The notes under the pieces: model-generated
The model's input: only the letters and a program-made list of their open reading frames with translations
What the model was told of the DNA's origin: nothing
The model's database searches: none
Assembly: GCA_023386835.1 (NCBI GenBank)
Contig: JAEWIY010000225.1
Location: forward strand, 1-25,721
Source of the DNA: Verrucomicrobiota bacterium
GTDB lineage: Bacteria > Verrucomicrobiota > Verrucomicrobiia > Opitutales > Opitutaceae
Direction of reading: 5' to 3'
Length of the DNA: 25,721 nt
Translations under genes and position numbers: made by a program
Part shown: positions 15,230-25,160 of the stretch, in pieces
Layout of the letters: every line of letters starts with the position of its first letter
How positions within the stretch are numbered: position 1 is the stretch's first letter

Positions 15230-17860
15230 ATGGCCACCCGTCGTACCCCAAAAAAGTCTGTCCGCGCCAAGGGAAGACGCGAAATCGCGTTCACGAATCC
15301 GCAAAAGGTGTACTTCCCCGGCACGGGTATGACGAAGGGCGAAGTCATCCAGTATTACATCGACGTTGCGCAATGGATGGTGCCGCACCTGCGGGATCGG
15401 CCGGTCACGTTGATTCGGTTTCCGGACGGCGTCGGCGGGAAGAGCTTTTATGAAAAGAACGCCCCCGGGTTCACGCCGGACTGGGTGCAACGTTTCGAGG
15501 TGCCGCGCCGTCGGCACGAAGGGTCGATCGACTACATCCTGATCAACGACGTGGAGACGCTCGCCTGGTGCGCGAACCTCGGTGCGATCGAACTTCACCC
15601 CTTCCTGCATCGGGTGCCGGACCTCGATCGGCCGACACACATCGCGTTCGATCTCGATCCCGGGGAGAACGCAAACCTGCTCACGTGCATCGAGGTGGCG
15701 TTTCACCTGCGGCGGCTCTTCGAGCGCTTCGACCTGGAGGCGTATCCAAAAGTCTCCGGTTCGAAGGGCCTGCAGCTGTACGTGCCCATCAACACGCCAG
15801 TGACGTACGACGTGACGCAACCGTTCGCCAAGGCAGTCGCCGAAGCGATGGAGAAGCAGTTCCCGCAGCTCGTCGTCAGCAACATGACGAAGACGCTGCG
15901 CAAGAAGCGCGTCCTCATCGACTGGTCACAAAACTCGCAGTCCAAGACGACGGTTTCCGTGTACGCGCTGCGGGGGAAACGGCCCGAACCCTATGTTTCG
16001 ATGGCGGTCAGCTGGGCCGAACTGGAGCGAGCGAGCAAAAAGAAGGACCTCGATGCGCTTTTCTTCACGCCGGCCGACGCGCTGCGCCGCCTCGAGAAGG
16101 AGGGGGATCTTTTTGCTCCCGTTCTCACCACCAAACAAAAGCTGCCCAAGGAGGCGTGGAACGGTGACGAGCCGCCTCCACCGCCGTCCCGCCGCAAGAA
16201 GCCTTCGGCGCAGCGCTCGTTGCAGACCTACGCGGCGAAGCGCGATTTCTCCAAGACCCAGGAGCCACCGCCCCGGCCGACGCGTAGTCGGCAGGGCAGC
16301 CGCCGCCGTTTTGTCATCCAGAAACACGCCGCCTCGCATTTGCATTACGACTTCCGTCTCGAAATGGAGGATACGCTGAAGTCTTGGGCCGTGCCGAAGG
16401 GCCTGCCGTACGCGCTCGACGAGAAGCGTTCCGCCTTCGCGACCGAGGATCACCCGCTCGAGTACCTCGACTTCGAGGGCACCATTCCCGCCGGCCAGTA
16501 TGGAGGCGGGACCGTCGTGGTCTGGGACATCGGCACCTACGATGTGATCGACGGCAACTACTGGAAGGGCAGCCTGCGGGTGCACTTGTCGGGGGAGAAA
16601 CTGCGCGGCGAGTGGCACCTGTATCGAATCCGTGAAGACAACGGCAAGGCGACGTGGCTGGTGGAGAAACGTGATCGCGCGCACCGCGTGATCAGCGCTC
16701 GGCGTGACGACAAGTCGGTGCTGACCGATCGCACGATGGCGCAGATCGCCGCCGACAACGACCGGCAATGGCAGAGCCATCGCGAGCCGACCCGGAGCGA
16801 CCCGCCCGCGCCGGCCGACGTCCCGACAGCAACAGCGGCTTCGAAGAAAGCCGCCCAACGCCCCCGGGCCACGAGCCCGCGGAAGGGGCGCCGTCGTGGA
16901 AAGCCGTTGGCTTTCTTCGAGCCGATGGCTGCCAAACTCGTTTCCGAGCTGCCCGCGGGTCCCGAATGGCTCTACGAGGTGAAATGGGACGGCTATCGTG
17001 CGCTGGCCATCAAGGAGGGCGACGAGGTTCGTCTGCTCTCGCGCCGCAACAATTCGTTGTCCGGCGATTTTCCGGAGATCGTGGCGGCGGTGCGTGAAGT
17101 GAACGCGGAGCGAGCGATCCTGGATGGCGAGATTGTGGCGCTCGATGCGTCCGGCCGTCCCTCGTTTCACGCGCTGCAGCACCGATCCGAGCGCCAGGAC
17201 GTGAGTCTCGTGTTTTATGCGTTCGATCTGCTGCACCTCGACGGGGAGGATGTGGCTTCGCTTCCGTTGATGGAGCGGAAGCAGCGACTTGAAACGGTGG
17301 TGTCCGAAACACGGGTGCTTTACTCCGCGGAGCTGCCGGGTGAGGCGGAGGACGTGGTGGCCGCCGTGGCGCAAGTGGGCTTGGAAGGCGTGGTGGCGAA
17401 ACGTCGGGATGCGTCCTATGAGCCTGGAGAGCGCAGCGGAGCGTGGAAGAAGATGAAAATCGCGCTGGAGCAGGAATTTGTGGTTGGCGGCTACAAGCCG
17501 TCCGCGCGGTCGTTCGAGACGCTTCTCGTGGGCACCTATCAGGACGGGCAACTGATGTACGCGGGCAAGGTGCGCGCTGGTTTTGATCCCCGGTCCCGGG
17601 CGGCGGTCGCGGCGCGGGTGCTGCGGCTCACGGTGCGGGAATGTCCTTTCGCCAACCTGCCGGAGACCAAGTCCGGCCGGTGGGGCGAAGGCGTCACCGC
17701 CGCGGACATGGAGACCTTGAAGTGGGTCAAACCGCAGCAGGTGATCCAGGTGGGATTCGTGGAGTGGACTCGGCAGGGACACCTGCGACACGCCACGTTT
17801 CGCGGGTTACGACCCGACAAGCGGGCGCGAGACGTGGTGCGGGAAGACACCGCCGCCTGA
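15230..17860 (+). CDS. ligD: DNA ligase D, polymerase-phosphoesterase-ligase (NHEJ)
   Basis: 876 aa, all three domains in the mycobacterial order. Polymerase/primase domain about 16-300, with metal ligands Asp141 and Asp143 (AFDLDPG) and Asp231 (VLIDWSQN). 3'-phosphoesterase domain about 335-500: His366, His372, Asp374, Arg376, His408 and Tyr412 all lie exactly 324 residues after the equivalents I recall in Pseudomonas LigD (42, 48, 50, 52, 84, 88). ATP-dependent ligase domain about 560-870: nucleophile Lys585 in EVKWDGYR, LDGEIV (631-636), AFDLLHLDG (664-672), EGVVAKR (719-725) and WKKMK (739-743). It repairs double-strand breaks with Ku, adding nucleotides and sealing ends. Every key residue is present, so it should be active. 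No ku gene lies in this window. Arg/Ser/Ala-rich linkers (311-335, 515-560) join the domains. The ATG at 15230 is set by homology. Confidence 0.96.
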   Translation: MATRRTPKKSVRAKGRREIAFTNPQKVYFPGTGMTKGEVIQYYIDVAQWMVPHLRDRPVTLIRFPDGVGGKSFYEKNAPGFTPDWVQRFEVPRRRHEGSIDYILINDVETLAWCANLGAIELHPFLHRVPDLDRPTHIAFDLDPGENANLLTCIEVAFHLRRLFERFDLEAYPKVSGSKGLQLYVPINTPVTYDVTQPFAKAVAEAMEKQFPQLVVSNMTKTLRKKRVLIDWSQNSQSKTTVSVYALRGKRPEPYVSMAVSWAELERASKKKDLDALFFTPADALRRLEKEGDLFAPVLTTKQKLPKEAWNGDEPPPPPSRRKKPSAQRSLQTYAAKRDFSKTQEPPPRPTRSRQGSRRRFVIQKHAASHLHYDFRLEMEDTLKSWAVPKGLPYALDEKRSAFATEDHPLEYLDFEGTIPAGQYGGGTVVVWDIGTYDVIDGNYWKGSLRVHLSGEKLRGEWHLYRIREDNGKATWLVEKRDRAHRVISARRDDKSVLTDRTMAQIAADNDRQWQSHREPTRSDPPAPADVPTATAASKKAAQRPRATSPRKGRRRGKPLAFFEPMAAKLVSELPAGPEWLYEVKWDGYRALAIKEGDEVRLLSRRNNSLSGDFPEIVAAVREVNAERAILDGEIVALDASGRPSFHALQHRSERQDVSLVFYAFDLLHLDGEDVASLPLMERKQRLETVVSETRVLYSAELPGEAEDVVAAVAQVGLEGVVAKRRDASYEPGERSGAWKKMKIALEQEFVVGGYKPSARSFETLLVGTYQDGQLMYAGKVRAGFDPRSRAAVAARVLRLTVRECPFANLPETKSGRWGEGVTAADMETLKWVKPQQVIQVGFVEWTRQGHLRHATFRGLRPDKRARDVVREDTAA

Positions 17861-17876
17861 AGCGAACCGAGCCCGA

Positions 17877-18230
17877 TCAGCGTCGGCGGCGCGGCCGCTC
17901 CGGAAGGTCCGGCACCTCGCGCTGCAGCAGGCTGTACTCGATCGAGGCATCCGGCCGTTTGATGCGCATCTTATAGTCAACGGTAGGATCCGGCTCGATG
18001 ACAGGCATCGAGTTGCGACGGGCTCTGGTCGGGTCTGGATCTCGGTGCAGGATCGGCTGAACCTCGGCCGGCGCGAGAGAGGAGTCGGTTGTGGCACGTC
18101 CTTGCTCGACTTGGTCCTGCAGTGACAAGGGGGTGCGTTCCAAAGAATGGCTGAACCGCGCCGGTTCGCCGGCACTCAGGGCCAGTGGCGAAAGGGGCAG
18201 GGTGAAGACGAGCCAGCGCAACGGTTTCAT
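17877..18230 (-). CDS. Unknown small secreted protein
   Basis: 117 aa. A short signal peptide is visible (MKPLRWLVFTLPLSPLALSA, probable cleavage after residue 20 before GEP). The mature part is hydrophilic, rich in Pro, Arg and Asp, with no recognisable domain and no Cys. The C-terminus is PERPRRRR. It converges on ligD, with stop codons 16 nt apart, and is divergent from the VPDTAS-tail protein. No ribosome-binding site is seen at the ATG at 18230. Coding status rests on the signal peptide and on the open frame lying in otherwise unexplained sequence. It may be periplasmic or surface-exposed. I do not recognise the family. Confidence 0.6.
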   Translation of the reverse strand: MKPLRWLVFTLPLSPLALSAGEPARFSHSLERTPLSLQDQVEQGRATTDSSLAPAEVQPILHRDPDPTRARRNSMPVIEPDPTVDYKMRIKRPDASIEYSLLQREVPDLPERPRRRR

Positions 18231-18342
18231 GGGACGAGAAAGGGTGAGGATTGGGACCTGCGGTGGGCGCCAGTGGTCCGCAAAAGTTGCCCGCACCGAC
18301 GGGCCAGGGCAAAGACATATCCACCGTGCAAAGGGAGCGTGT

Positions 18343-18361
18343 GTAGCTGCCTTGCCGCTAC
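18343..18361. promoter_or_regulatory. Spaced palindrome GTAGC-N9-GCTAC, copy 4 (symmetric variant)
   Basis: Half sites 18343-18347 and 18357-18361 with the same 9-nt spacer as the other copies. The fifth base differs (C/G in place of T/A) but is changed on both sides, so the symmetry is kept. One further flanking pair (T and A) also matches. It lies 126 nt before the VPDTAS-protein gene and 112 nt before the divergent secreted-protein gene. Confidence 0.45.
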
Positions 18362-18487
18362 AGCGAAAGGTCGGGGTGTAAGGTACTAAGATGATCATCC
18401 GGGAGACCCTGAATCCCAACCGGAATGGGCTCAGCCAGTTGCGAGACGTGTCGGTCCGCACTGTTTGCGACCTCCAACGCTTTCCTT

Positions 18488-19180
18488 ATGCACACCTCCC
18501 TGCTTCGTCGTTTGTTTCTAACGGCTGGCCTTGCCACCGGCTTGGCTGCCTCGGCTTGGGCCGATCCATTCACCATCAGCTCGGGTACAACGAGCGTGGG
18601 TGTTGATGCAGATGCGCTCCTGGCTTCCACGGGCCTGACCATCGTCGGCAGCAACAACACTGTGCCGCCGTACAACGCCTCCTACGCGGTGGGCTTGCCG
18701 GTCAACCCGAGCTCTTCCTTCACCTTCTCCGGGGACCTTTCGCTGGTATCCGGCACCCTTGAACACTGGGGCACCATCGATCTCGAGGACGCCGGCGGGG
18801 AGATCTATACGATCGGTAACTTCAGCCTGCGCTACGACGAATCGCGCGCGACGTCGTTCCTCAGCGGGTTGTATCTCGTCGATACCTACAATAACTTTGG
18901 CACGTTGTTCGACATCGGCAACTTCTCCGACCTGACGATCAACGGCATGTCGCTGCTGGTCGGCCCGGCGTCGCTGTTCATCGCGCCGGAGCTCGGTGCG
19001 TTGCTGGTTGAGAATGAGTTTGTGACGCAGGACCCGACTGGTTCTGCGGTGGGCACGATTTTCTTCTCGGGTTCGGTCGGCGCGAGTTCGGTGCCGGACA
19101 CGGCCAGCGTGGCGGTCACGGGCCTGGCGGCGCTCGCGTTCATCGCGGCCGCCCGGATGCGCCGCCGCTTTGCCGCCTAA
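18488..19180 (+). CDS. Secreted protein with VPDTAS-type (PEP-CTERM-like) sorting tail
   Basis: 230 aa. A clear signal peptide, MHTSLLRRLFLTAGLATGLAASAWA, ends at residue 25. The mature part is Ser/Thr/Gly/Asn-rich beta sequence without Cys. The C-terminus holds VPDTAS (202-207), a hydrophobic helix (208-222) and a basic end RMRRR (223-227). This three-part tail is the verrucomicrobial VPDSG/PEP-CTERM class, processed by an exosortase at the inner membrane and sent to the cell surface or extracellular matrix. No exosortase gene is in the window. The ATG at 18488 is chosen because the signal peptide starts there. Function of the mature domain is unknown. It is followed by a very strong terminator at 19227 and preceded by GTAG palindrome copy 4. 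Confidence 0.88.
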   Translation: MHTSLLRRLFLTAGLATGLAASAWADPFTISSGTTSVGVDADALLASTGLTIVGSNNTVPPYNASYAVGLPVNPSSSFTFSGDLSLVSGTLEHWGTIDLEDAGGEIYTIGNFSLRYDESRATSFLSGLYLVDTYNNFGTLFDIGNFSDLTINGMSLLVGPASLFIAPELGALLVENEFVTQDPTGSAVGTIFFSGSVGASSVPDTASVAVTGLAALAFIAAARMRRRFAA

Positions 19181-19226
19181 TCTTCGCTGATTCAGTTCGG
19201 CGGCGCGACTCCGCGTCGCCGATTAG

Positions 19227-19290
19227 GGCGGAGTGACTTCACCGGTCGCCAAATCCGTGGCGGTCGGTGGAGTCGCTCCGCCTTTTTTTT
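19227..19290 (+). terminator. Very long rho-independent terminator
   Basis: An almost continuous stem of about 25 pairs (19227-19251 with 19258-19282, several G-T wobbles, 6-nt loop) is followed by eight T (19283-19290). It is 46 nt past the VPDTAS-protein stop and 103 nt before the next gene. It is much longer than a normal terminator and looks like a captured or repeat-derived hairpin. A smaller hairpin (about 19200-19219) precedes it. Confidence 0.9.
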
Positions 19291-19393
19291 GGATGGGACG
19301 TCGGCGCTTCGCGCGGGCAGGACCGAGCTGCGCGGCTCGTGGTGCAACGGGTTGCACTTGCGTCCGTCCTGACGAGGGTGGGGGCGTTTCGCC

Positions 19394-20416
19394 GTGGCTT
19401 CGATTCCTTTTTCCGTCCTCGACCTCTCGCCGATCGTCGCCGGTGGCACCGCCGCCGACGCCCTGCGCAACAGCCGTGACCTGGCGCAACAGGTCGAGCG
19501 GCTCGGTTATCATCGGTTCTGGATGGCCGAGCACCACAGCATGCCCGGCGTGGCCAGTTCCGCCACGGCGGTAGCGATCGCGCACGTGGCGGGTGGCACG
19601 CAGCGGATCCGCGTTGGCTCGGGCGGCATCATGCTGCCGAATCATGCCCCGCTCGTGATTGCCGAGCAGTTCGGTACACTCGAGTCGCTCTTTCCCGGGC
19701 GGGTGGACTTGGGATTGGGCCGTGCTCCGGGCACCGATCAGCGCACCGCGCGGGCATTGCGTCGCGGCCACATGGATACCGCGGACACCTTCCCGGAGGA
19801 CGTCCGTGAATTGCAGGGCTACTTTGCCGCGTCGCCGACAACCTTTGGTGTCCAGGCCGTGCCTGGGTCGGGACTGGACGTGCCGATCTGGCTGCTGGGT
19901 TCCAGTCTCTTTAGTGCGCAGCTGGCGGCGGAGTTCGGCTTACCGTATGCCTTTGCGGCTCACTTTGCTCCGGACTATCTCGAACAGGCGATCCAGCTGT
20001 ACCGTGACGGGTTTCAACCCTCCCGGGCCCTCGCCAAGCCTTACGTGATGGTGGCGACCAGCGTCTTTGCGGCCGAAACGCACCGCGAGGCGAGCCGGCT
20101 CTTCACGTCCGTGCAGCAGCAGTTCCTCGCCTTGCAGCGCGGGATTCCGGGACCCTTGCCTCCACCGGTAGACGATATGGATGCCGTTTGGGCACCGGCC
20201 GAGGCCGCCGCGGTGCGTCGTGCCTTGCGTGAGGCCGCCGTGGGCGACCGGGCCGGGGTGAAGCAGCAGCTTGAAGCTTTCCTGGCGCGCACGCGACCCG
20301 ATGAGTTGATGATCACCGCGCAAATCTTCGATCACGCCGCCCGCGTGCGATCGTACGAGATTGTGGCGCAACTCCGCCCGGAGTTGTCCTGGAGTGGCCT
20401 GCGCGCCGCGGGCTGA
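19394..20416 (+). CDS. LLM-class flavin-dependent oxidoreductase (YhbW-like)
   Basis: 340 aa from a GTG start (19394) with a purine-rich GAGGGTGGGGG stretch upstream. The bacterial-luciferase TIM barrel of the MsnO8/YhbW subgroup is clear: SVLDLSPIVAGGT (7-19), RFWMAEHHSMPGVASSAT (41-58), RIRVGSGGIMLPNHAPLVIAEQFGTLESLFPGRVDLGLGRAPGTD (71-115), and PIWLLGSS in the middle. Such enzymes use reduced FMN and oxygen to oxidise an unknown organic substrate. Members are soluble and need a separate flavin reductase; none is adjacent. Full family length, no defects. A terminator-like hairpin follows at 20432. No operon partner is obvious. Confidence 0.94.
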   Translation: MASIPFSVLDLSPIVAGGTAADALRNSRDLAQQVERLGYHRFWMAEHHSMPGVASSATAVAIAHVAGGTQRIRVGSGGIMLPNHAPLVIAEQFGTLESLFPGRVDLGLGRAPGTDQRTARALRRGHMDTADTFPEDVRELQGYFAASPTTFGVQAVPGSGLDVPIWLLGSSLFSAQLAAEFGLPYAFAAHFAPDYLEQAIQLYRDGFQPSRALAKPYVMVATSVFAAETHREASRLFTSVQQQFLALQRGIPGPLPPPVDDMDAVWAPAEAAAVRRALREAAVGDRAGVKQQLEAFLARTRPDELMITAQIFDHAARVRSYEIVAQLRPELSWSGLRAAG

Positions 20417-20431
20417 CGCTCGCGGAGGTTT

Positions 20432-20454
20432 GCTCGCGCCATCCGGGCGCGAGC
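20432..20454 (+). terminator. Hairpin after the LLM oxidoreductase
   Basis: Perfect 9-bp GC-rich stem (20432-20440 with 20446-20454), 5-nt loop, 15 nt past the stop codon. No T-tract, so terminator function is uncertain. Confidence 0.4.
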
Positions 20455-20559
20455 TGTGGGCGGATCGCGTTCGTCAGGCCGCGACCGGAGGAGAAAACCG
20501 GGTTCCCTTTCCGCTTGGAGCGGGGCACGTCGGCCCGCGGGAGCGGTCCCGCGACCATC

Positions 20560-21420
20560 ATGCCTTCCCGCCCAGAAAAGCTTCCCGGTCAGACGCAGTC
20601 AGAGCGCCCTGGCAATGAGTCAAAAATGACGCCAGCGCCGCACTCCGAGAAATCCAGTCATCGCGGCAGCGGCCGGCTCGACGGCCGGGTCGCGCTGATC
20701 ACCGGCGGTGACAGCGGCATCGGCCGCGCGATTGCGATCGCCTTCGCCAAGGAGGGCGCGGATGTGGCGATCGCGTATTTGAATGAGCATGACGATGCCC
20801 GGGAAACCGAGCGGCTGGTGAAGGAACACGGGCGCCGCTGCGAATTGCTGCCCGGTGACGCCGGTGACTCCAAGCAGTGCAACGAATGGGTGAAGAAGGT
20901 CCTCTCCGTGTTCGGTCAGCTCGATGTGTTGGTGAACAACGCCGCCGAACAGCACCCGCAGGACTCGCTGCTCGACATCACCGATGAACAGCTCGAGCGG
21001 ACGTTTCGCACCAACATCTTTGCCTACTTCTATCTGACGCGTGCGGCGCTGCCGCACCTCAAGAAGGGCGCGACCATCATCAACACCACCTCGGTGACGG
21101 CGTACCGTGGAAGTGAACAGTTGCTCGACTACAGCTCGACCAAGGGCGCCATTGTCAGCTTCACGCGTTCGCTGTCGAAGGCGCTCGCCGAGCAGGGCAT
21201 CCGGGTCAACGGCGTGGCTCCAGGGCCGATCTGGACGCCGCTCATCCCGTCGACGTTTCCCAAGGAGAAGGTCGAATCGTTTGGCCAAAACGTGCCACTG
21301 AAGCGTCCCGGTCAGCCGGAGGAAGCGGCGCTGTGCTACGTGTTCCTCGCGTCCGAGGAATCGTCCTACATGACCGGACAGGTGCTGCATCCCAACGGCG
21401 GCGAAGTCATCAACGGTTGA
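20560..21420 (+). CDS. General-stress SDR (GSP39/YdaD/YhdF-like)
   Basis: 286 aa. The start at 20560 is favoured over the internal Met at residue 23 because the leader PGQTQSERPGNESKMTPAP (9-27) is the extension typical of the Bacillus GSP39/YdaD/YhdF group. Cofactor loop TGGDSGIG at 48-55, NNAAEQHP at 126-133, catalytic Ser178, Tyr191 and Lys195 (YSSTKGA), ending TGQVLHPNGGEVING. The subgroup is known from general-stress regulons in Firmicutes and is common in soil bacteria. The substrate is unknown and a role in stress survival is inferred. A 6-bp hairpin (20537-20552) sits immediately before the start, and an isolated GGAGGAG at about 20485 is too distant to serve it. Confidence 0.94.
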   Translation: MPSRPEKLPGQTQSERPGNESKMTPAPHSEKSSHRGSGRLDGRVALITGGDSGIGRAIAIAFAKEGADVAIAYLNEHDDARETERLVKEHGRRCELLPGDAGDSKQCNEWVKKVLSVFGQLDVLVNNAAEQHPQDSLLDITDEQLERTFRTNIFAYFYLTRAALPHLKKGATIINTTSVTAYRGSEQLLDYSSTKGAIVSFTRSLSKALAEQGIRVNGVAPGPIWTPLIPSTFPKEKVESFGQNVPLKRPGQPEEAALCYVFLASEESSYMTGQVLHPNGGEVING

Positions 21421-21789
21421 GCGGCACCCGCGGCAGTCAGTGATTGCCGCCACCAGACGGGCCGCGGACTGACGGGAAGCGCGCGGCGCGGTGGTCGTCG
21501 ACGCTCGCGGGACGTTTTGACGATGCCTCGGATGGGCGTCGCGTCACCACGGTCTGGAGACGCAGGAGGACCGGTTTAAAAATGGCGCTTGCGTTTCACC
21601 CAAGGTGCGCGACGCTGGCGCCGTTGAGTGGACTTGGGTCGCGGTGCGACAGTGTGACGGGTTCCCCTCGCTTCGGGCGTCTTTTTTCGATGAAGGACCG
21701 TCAGAGGTCCTCCCATTCATCGAGTTCCACGATACGCCTCACCTGTTGACGCGTGTTGCATCGCTGCCGGCGCCTTGCCGGCTCCATCC
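21421..21789. other. 369-nt leader region before the DEAD-box helicase
   Basis: No credible protein is encoded. It contains four hairpins in series: 21430-21450 (6-bp stem just past the GSP39-like stop); 21656-21681 followed by six T (21682-21687), a terminator- or attenuator-like unit; 21694-21711 (6-bp, AGGACC arms); and 21766-21782 (6-bp, GCCGGC arms), which ends 7 nt before the helicase ATG where a Shine-Dalgarno would normally be. Long structured leaders are known for cold-shock helicase genes in other bacteria. Regulation here is inferred. Confidence 0.5.
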
Positions 21790-23167
<1,378 letters not shown>

Positions 23168-23187
<20 letters not shown>

Positions 23188-24319
23188 TCCCGCGTAGCGG
23201 AACTTCCGTTGAGGCCGGGCGGGCTCGTGTCCGCCCCGGCCGATGCACATCCCGAGGCGAGACCTGTTCCGCCTCGGTTTTTTCGCGCGCTTCGGCGAAG
23301 TCTTCGGCCTCGGGTTCCGGCGCCTCATCGACCTGTTCGGTCGTTTGGGCCTCGCCCAACGCGAGGACGACGCCCATGGCAAAGTGATCCGAGCCGAAAC
23401 GCGGCAACCGCTCCAGTTCGACGAGCGTGAAGTGATGGCTGTGGAAAATGTGATCCACCGGCCACCGGCAGAGCGGCCAGTTGGCGTTGAACGTATTGTA
23501 CATGCCACGGCCGATGCGTGGATCAAGCAGCCGGCTGAGTTTCCGGAACAGCCGGGTCGTCGCTGACCAGGCGACGTCGTTGAGGTCGCCCGTGACGATC
23601 ACCGGGTAGGGCGAGTCCGCGACCGCCCGCCCGACCATGATCAGTTCGGCATCACGTTCCGACGACGTCTCGTTCTCCGTCGGACTCGGCGGGGCGGGAT
23701 GCAGACAATGCAGCTCGATCAAACGGTCCTCCGGCAGCCGAAGCAGCGTGTGCATCGAAGGTTTGTCGTCCTCCACGAGAAATTGGATTTTCGGATCCTC
23801 GAATGGAAACCGGGAAAACAGGTGCATGCCGTAGAGGTTATCCAAGGGGCAGCGCAGCACGTGCGGCAGCTCGCGCCGCAGCGGCTCCAGGGCGCGCTCC
23901 CAAGCCTCGTCCGTCTCCACCGTGATGACGATGTCCGGTTTCCATTGCTGTACCACACGGAGGAAAGCGTCGTAGCGCCGGTTCGGCGTCAGAACGTTGG
24001 CGGCGAGGATGCGAATCCGCGGAGCCGGTGAACGGGGCTCCGCCTGCTTGACCTCCCGCCGAAACAGCAGCGTGTACGGGAAGATCCACAGGGCGTGGTA
24101 GATAAACGCGGCAGCCGTCAGCAGCTTAAGCGTGAGCACCCAGCCGCCTACCGGTTCGAGGAGCCAGAACTGCGCGGCCAGAAGGACGGCGCCGAGGGCT
24201 GCCAGTTGCAGACGCGGGAAGTCCCACCCACGTATCCACCAGACGGGATGACGAGAGAGGGGTAGGAGGGTCACCAGAACGAAGAGCCCCGTCAAAACGC
24301 TGAGAAGGGCAAACGACAT
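23168..24319 (-). CDS. Membrane-anchored endonuclease/exonuclease/phosphatase (EEP) family protein
   Basis: 383 aa. Three N-terminal transmembrane helices (about 2-20, 36-54, 60-83) precede a soluble EEP domain from about residue 100 to 320. Catalytic residues are visible: Asn108 (ILAANVL), Glu135 (VETDEAW), His207 (HCLHP), Asp245 and Asn247 (GDLND), Asp289/His290 (VDHIF), Asp311/His312 (GSDHF). The plan of three helices plus an EEP domain is common for periplasmic-facing phosphodiesterases of unknown substrate. The last 60 residues are acidic and Arg-rich low complexity and include the 20-nt overlap with the helicase gene. It is divergent from the small membrane protein at 24488, and the start at 24319 precedes the first membrane helix. 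Confidence 0.92.
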
Positions 24320-24487
24320 GACGTGGCACCGCTGACACCAACCGAGGTGAGAAGTCGCTGCCTCGAACGGGCACCGCCCGCATATCCGTCGAACGCCTAG
24401 CGGACATTCAGAGCTGGGCTGAGGAACCGGCGATCGGCGCTGATCGGACCGGAACTCTGGCCCGTTACACCGGACAGTGGTGAGGCC

Positions 24488-24901
24488 ATGCGCACGTTTG
24501 ATGCACGCCTGGAGCCGCGTGTGTTCTGGGCCCTCGTCGCGGTTCCACCCCTGGTTTTCTGGCTGATTGTGGAAGGCGGGGTGAACGTTGGCCTGCGCGG
24601 GCAGATTTCGTTCGGTGGGTTGCTCGGTCTGGTGGCGCTGGCCTATGGCCTGCCCTTGGCCGCCTTGGCATGGACCCTCTGTAGTGTCGCGGCTTACACG
24701 ATCACTCCAGGCCGGCTGGTCGTGCACCGCGTGGTCGGCGACCGGGAGTTTCGTCTCGCAGAGTTGCTCGAGCCGGCCCGCGAGGAACGGGGCGCACTGG
24801 TCCTGCGCTGGACGGGGCGCTCGTTGCGGATCCGCACCGACGATCTCTCGGCCTGCCGCGCGGCGCTGCAGCAAGCGATTGCGTTCAGCGGCGCCCGCTA
24901 A
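24488..24901 (+). CDS. Small two-helix membrane protein with PH-like domain
   Basis: 137 aa with a good ribosome-binding site (GGTGAGG, about 3 nt before ATG). Two transmembrane helices (about 12-30 and 45-66) are followed by a short beta-rich domain (70-118) and a final helix (119-133). The pattern TITPGRLVVHRVVGDREFRLAEL (71-93) resembles the first strands of bacterial PH domains, where ITPGRLVV..... is typical. I therefore suggest a bPH-type membrane protein, but the match is by eye only. Function is unknown. It is divergent from the EEP gene across 168 nt. The downstream DUF892 gene is 300 nt away with its own upstream palindrome, so co-transcription is doubtful. Confidence 0.75.
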   Translation: MRTFDARLEPRVFWALVAVPPLVFWLIVEGGVNVGLRGQISFGGLLGLVALAYGLPLAALAWTLCSVAAYTITPGRLVVHRVVGDREFRLAELLEPAREERGALVLRWTGRSLRIRTDDLSACRAALQQAIAFSGAR

Positions 24902-24956
24902 GTCGCCGCGGGTCGGCTTGGATCGGGCTCGGGCCGGCCTGTGCAGCGGTGGCCAT

Positions 24957-25080
24957 GGTCCGACCGGGCTCTTAGCCGCGGCTTCGACTTACCCCTTCAG
25001 CTGACCCCGCGCGCCATCGCACGGCATTTGGGGACCGACTCCCAGATGGGGTTCGGGATGATCTCCCATCAAAACGGACC
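24957..25080 (-). other. Intergenic stretch with 5S-rRNA-like features, copy 2
   Basis: Read on the minus strand, 124 nt are closed by a 6-bp end helix (GGTCCG with CGGACC). A GATGGG/CCCATC stem holds a 14-nt loop ending ATCCCGAAC, like helix III and loop C of 5S rRNA. Further on are AAATGCCGTGCGATGG and CGCGGGGTC, similar in order to the conserved second half of 5S rRNA. Overall identity is too loose to call an rRNA gene. It shares CATCCCGAACCC with 7180-7169. Confidence 0.2.
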
Positions 25081-25141
25081 GCCCCTTCGAGCGATGCCGC
25101 TGTCAGTGATGGCGGGCCGGGATCCGCCGCGGAACGTTGCT

Positions 25142-25160
25142 GTAGTTACTGTATCACTAC
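25142..25160. promoter_or_regulatory. Spaced palindrome GTAGT-N9-ACTAC, copy 3
   Basis: Half sites 25142-25146 and 25156-25160, 9-nt spacer, ending 41 nt before the DUF892 ATG. Beyond the half sites it shares T and CG flanks with copy 1 (GTAGTT-N8-ACTACCG). Confidence 0.55.

Noticed and set aside
15926..17791. A 621-codon open frame on the minus strand opposite ligD
   Set aside because: It is an antisense shadow: His/Arg-rich, no domain, and fully covered by an intact LigD. The high GC content produces such frames.
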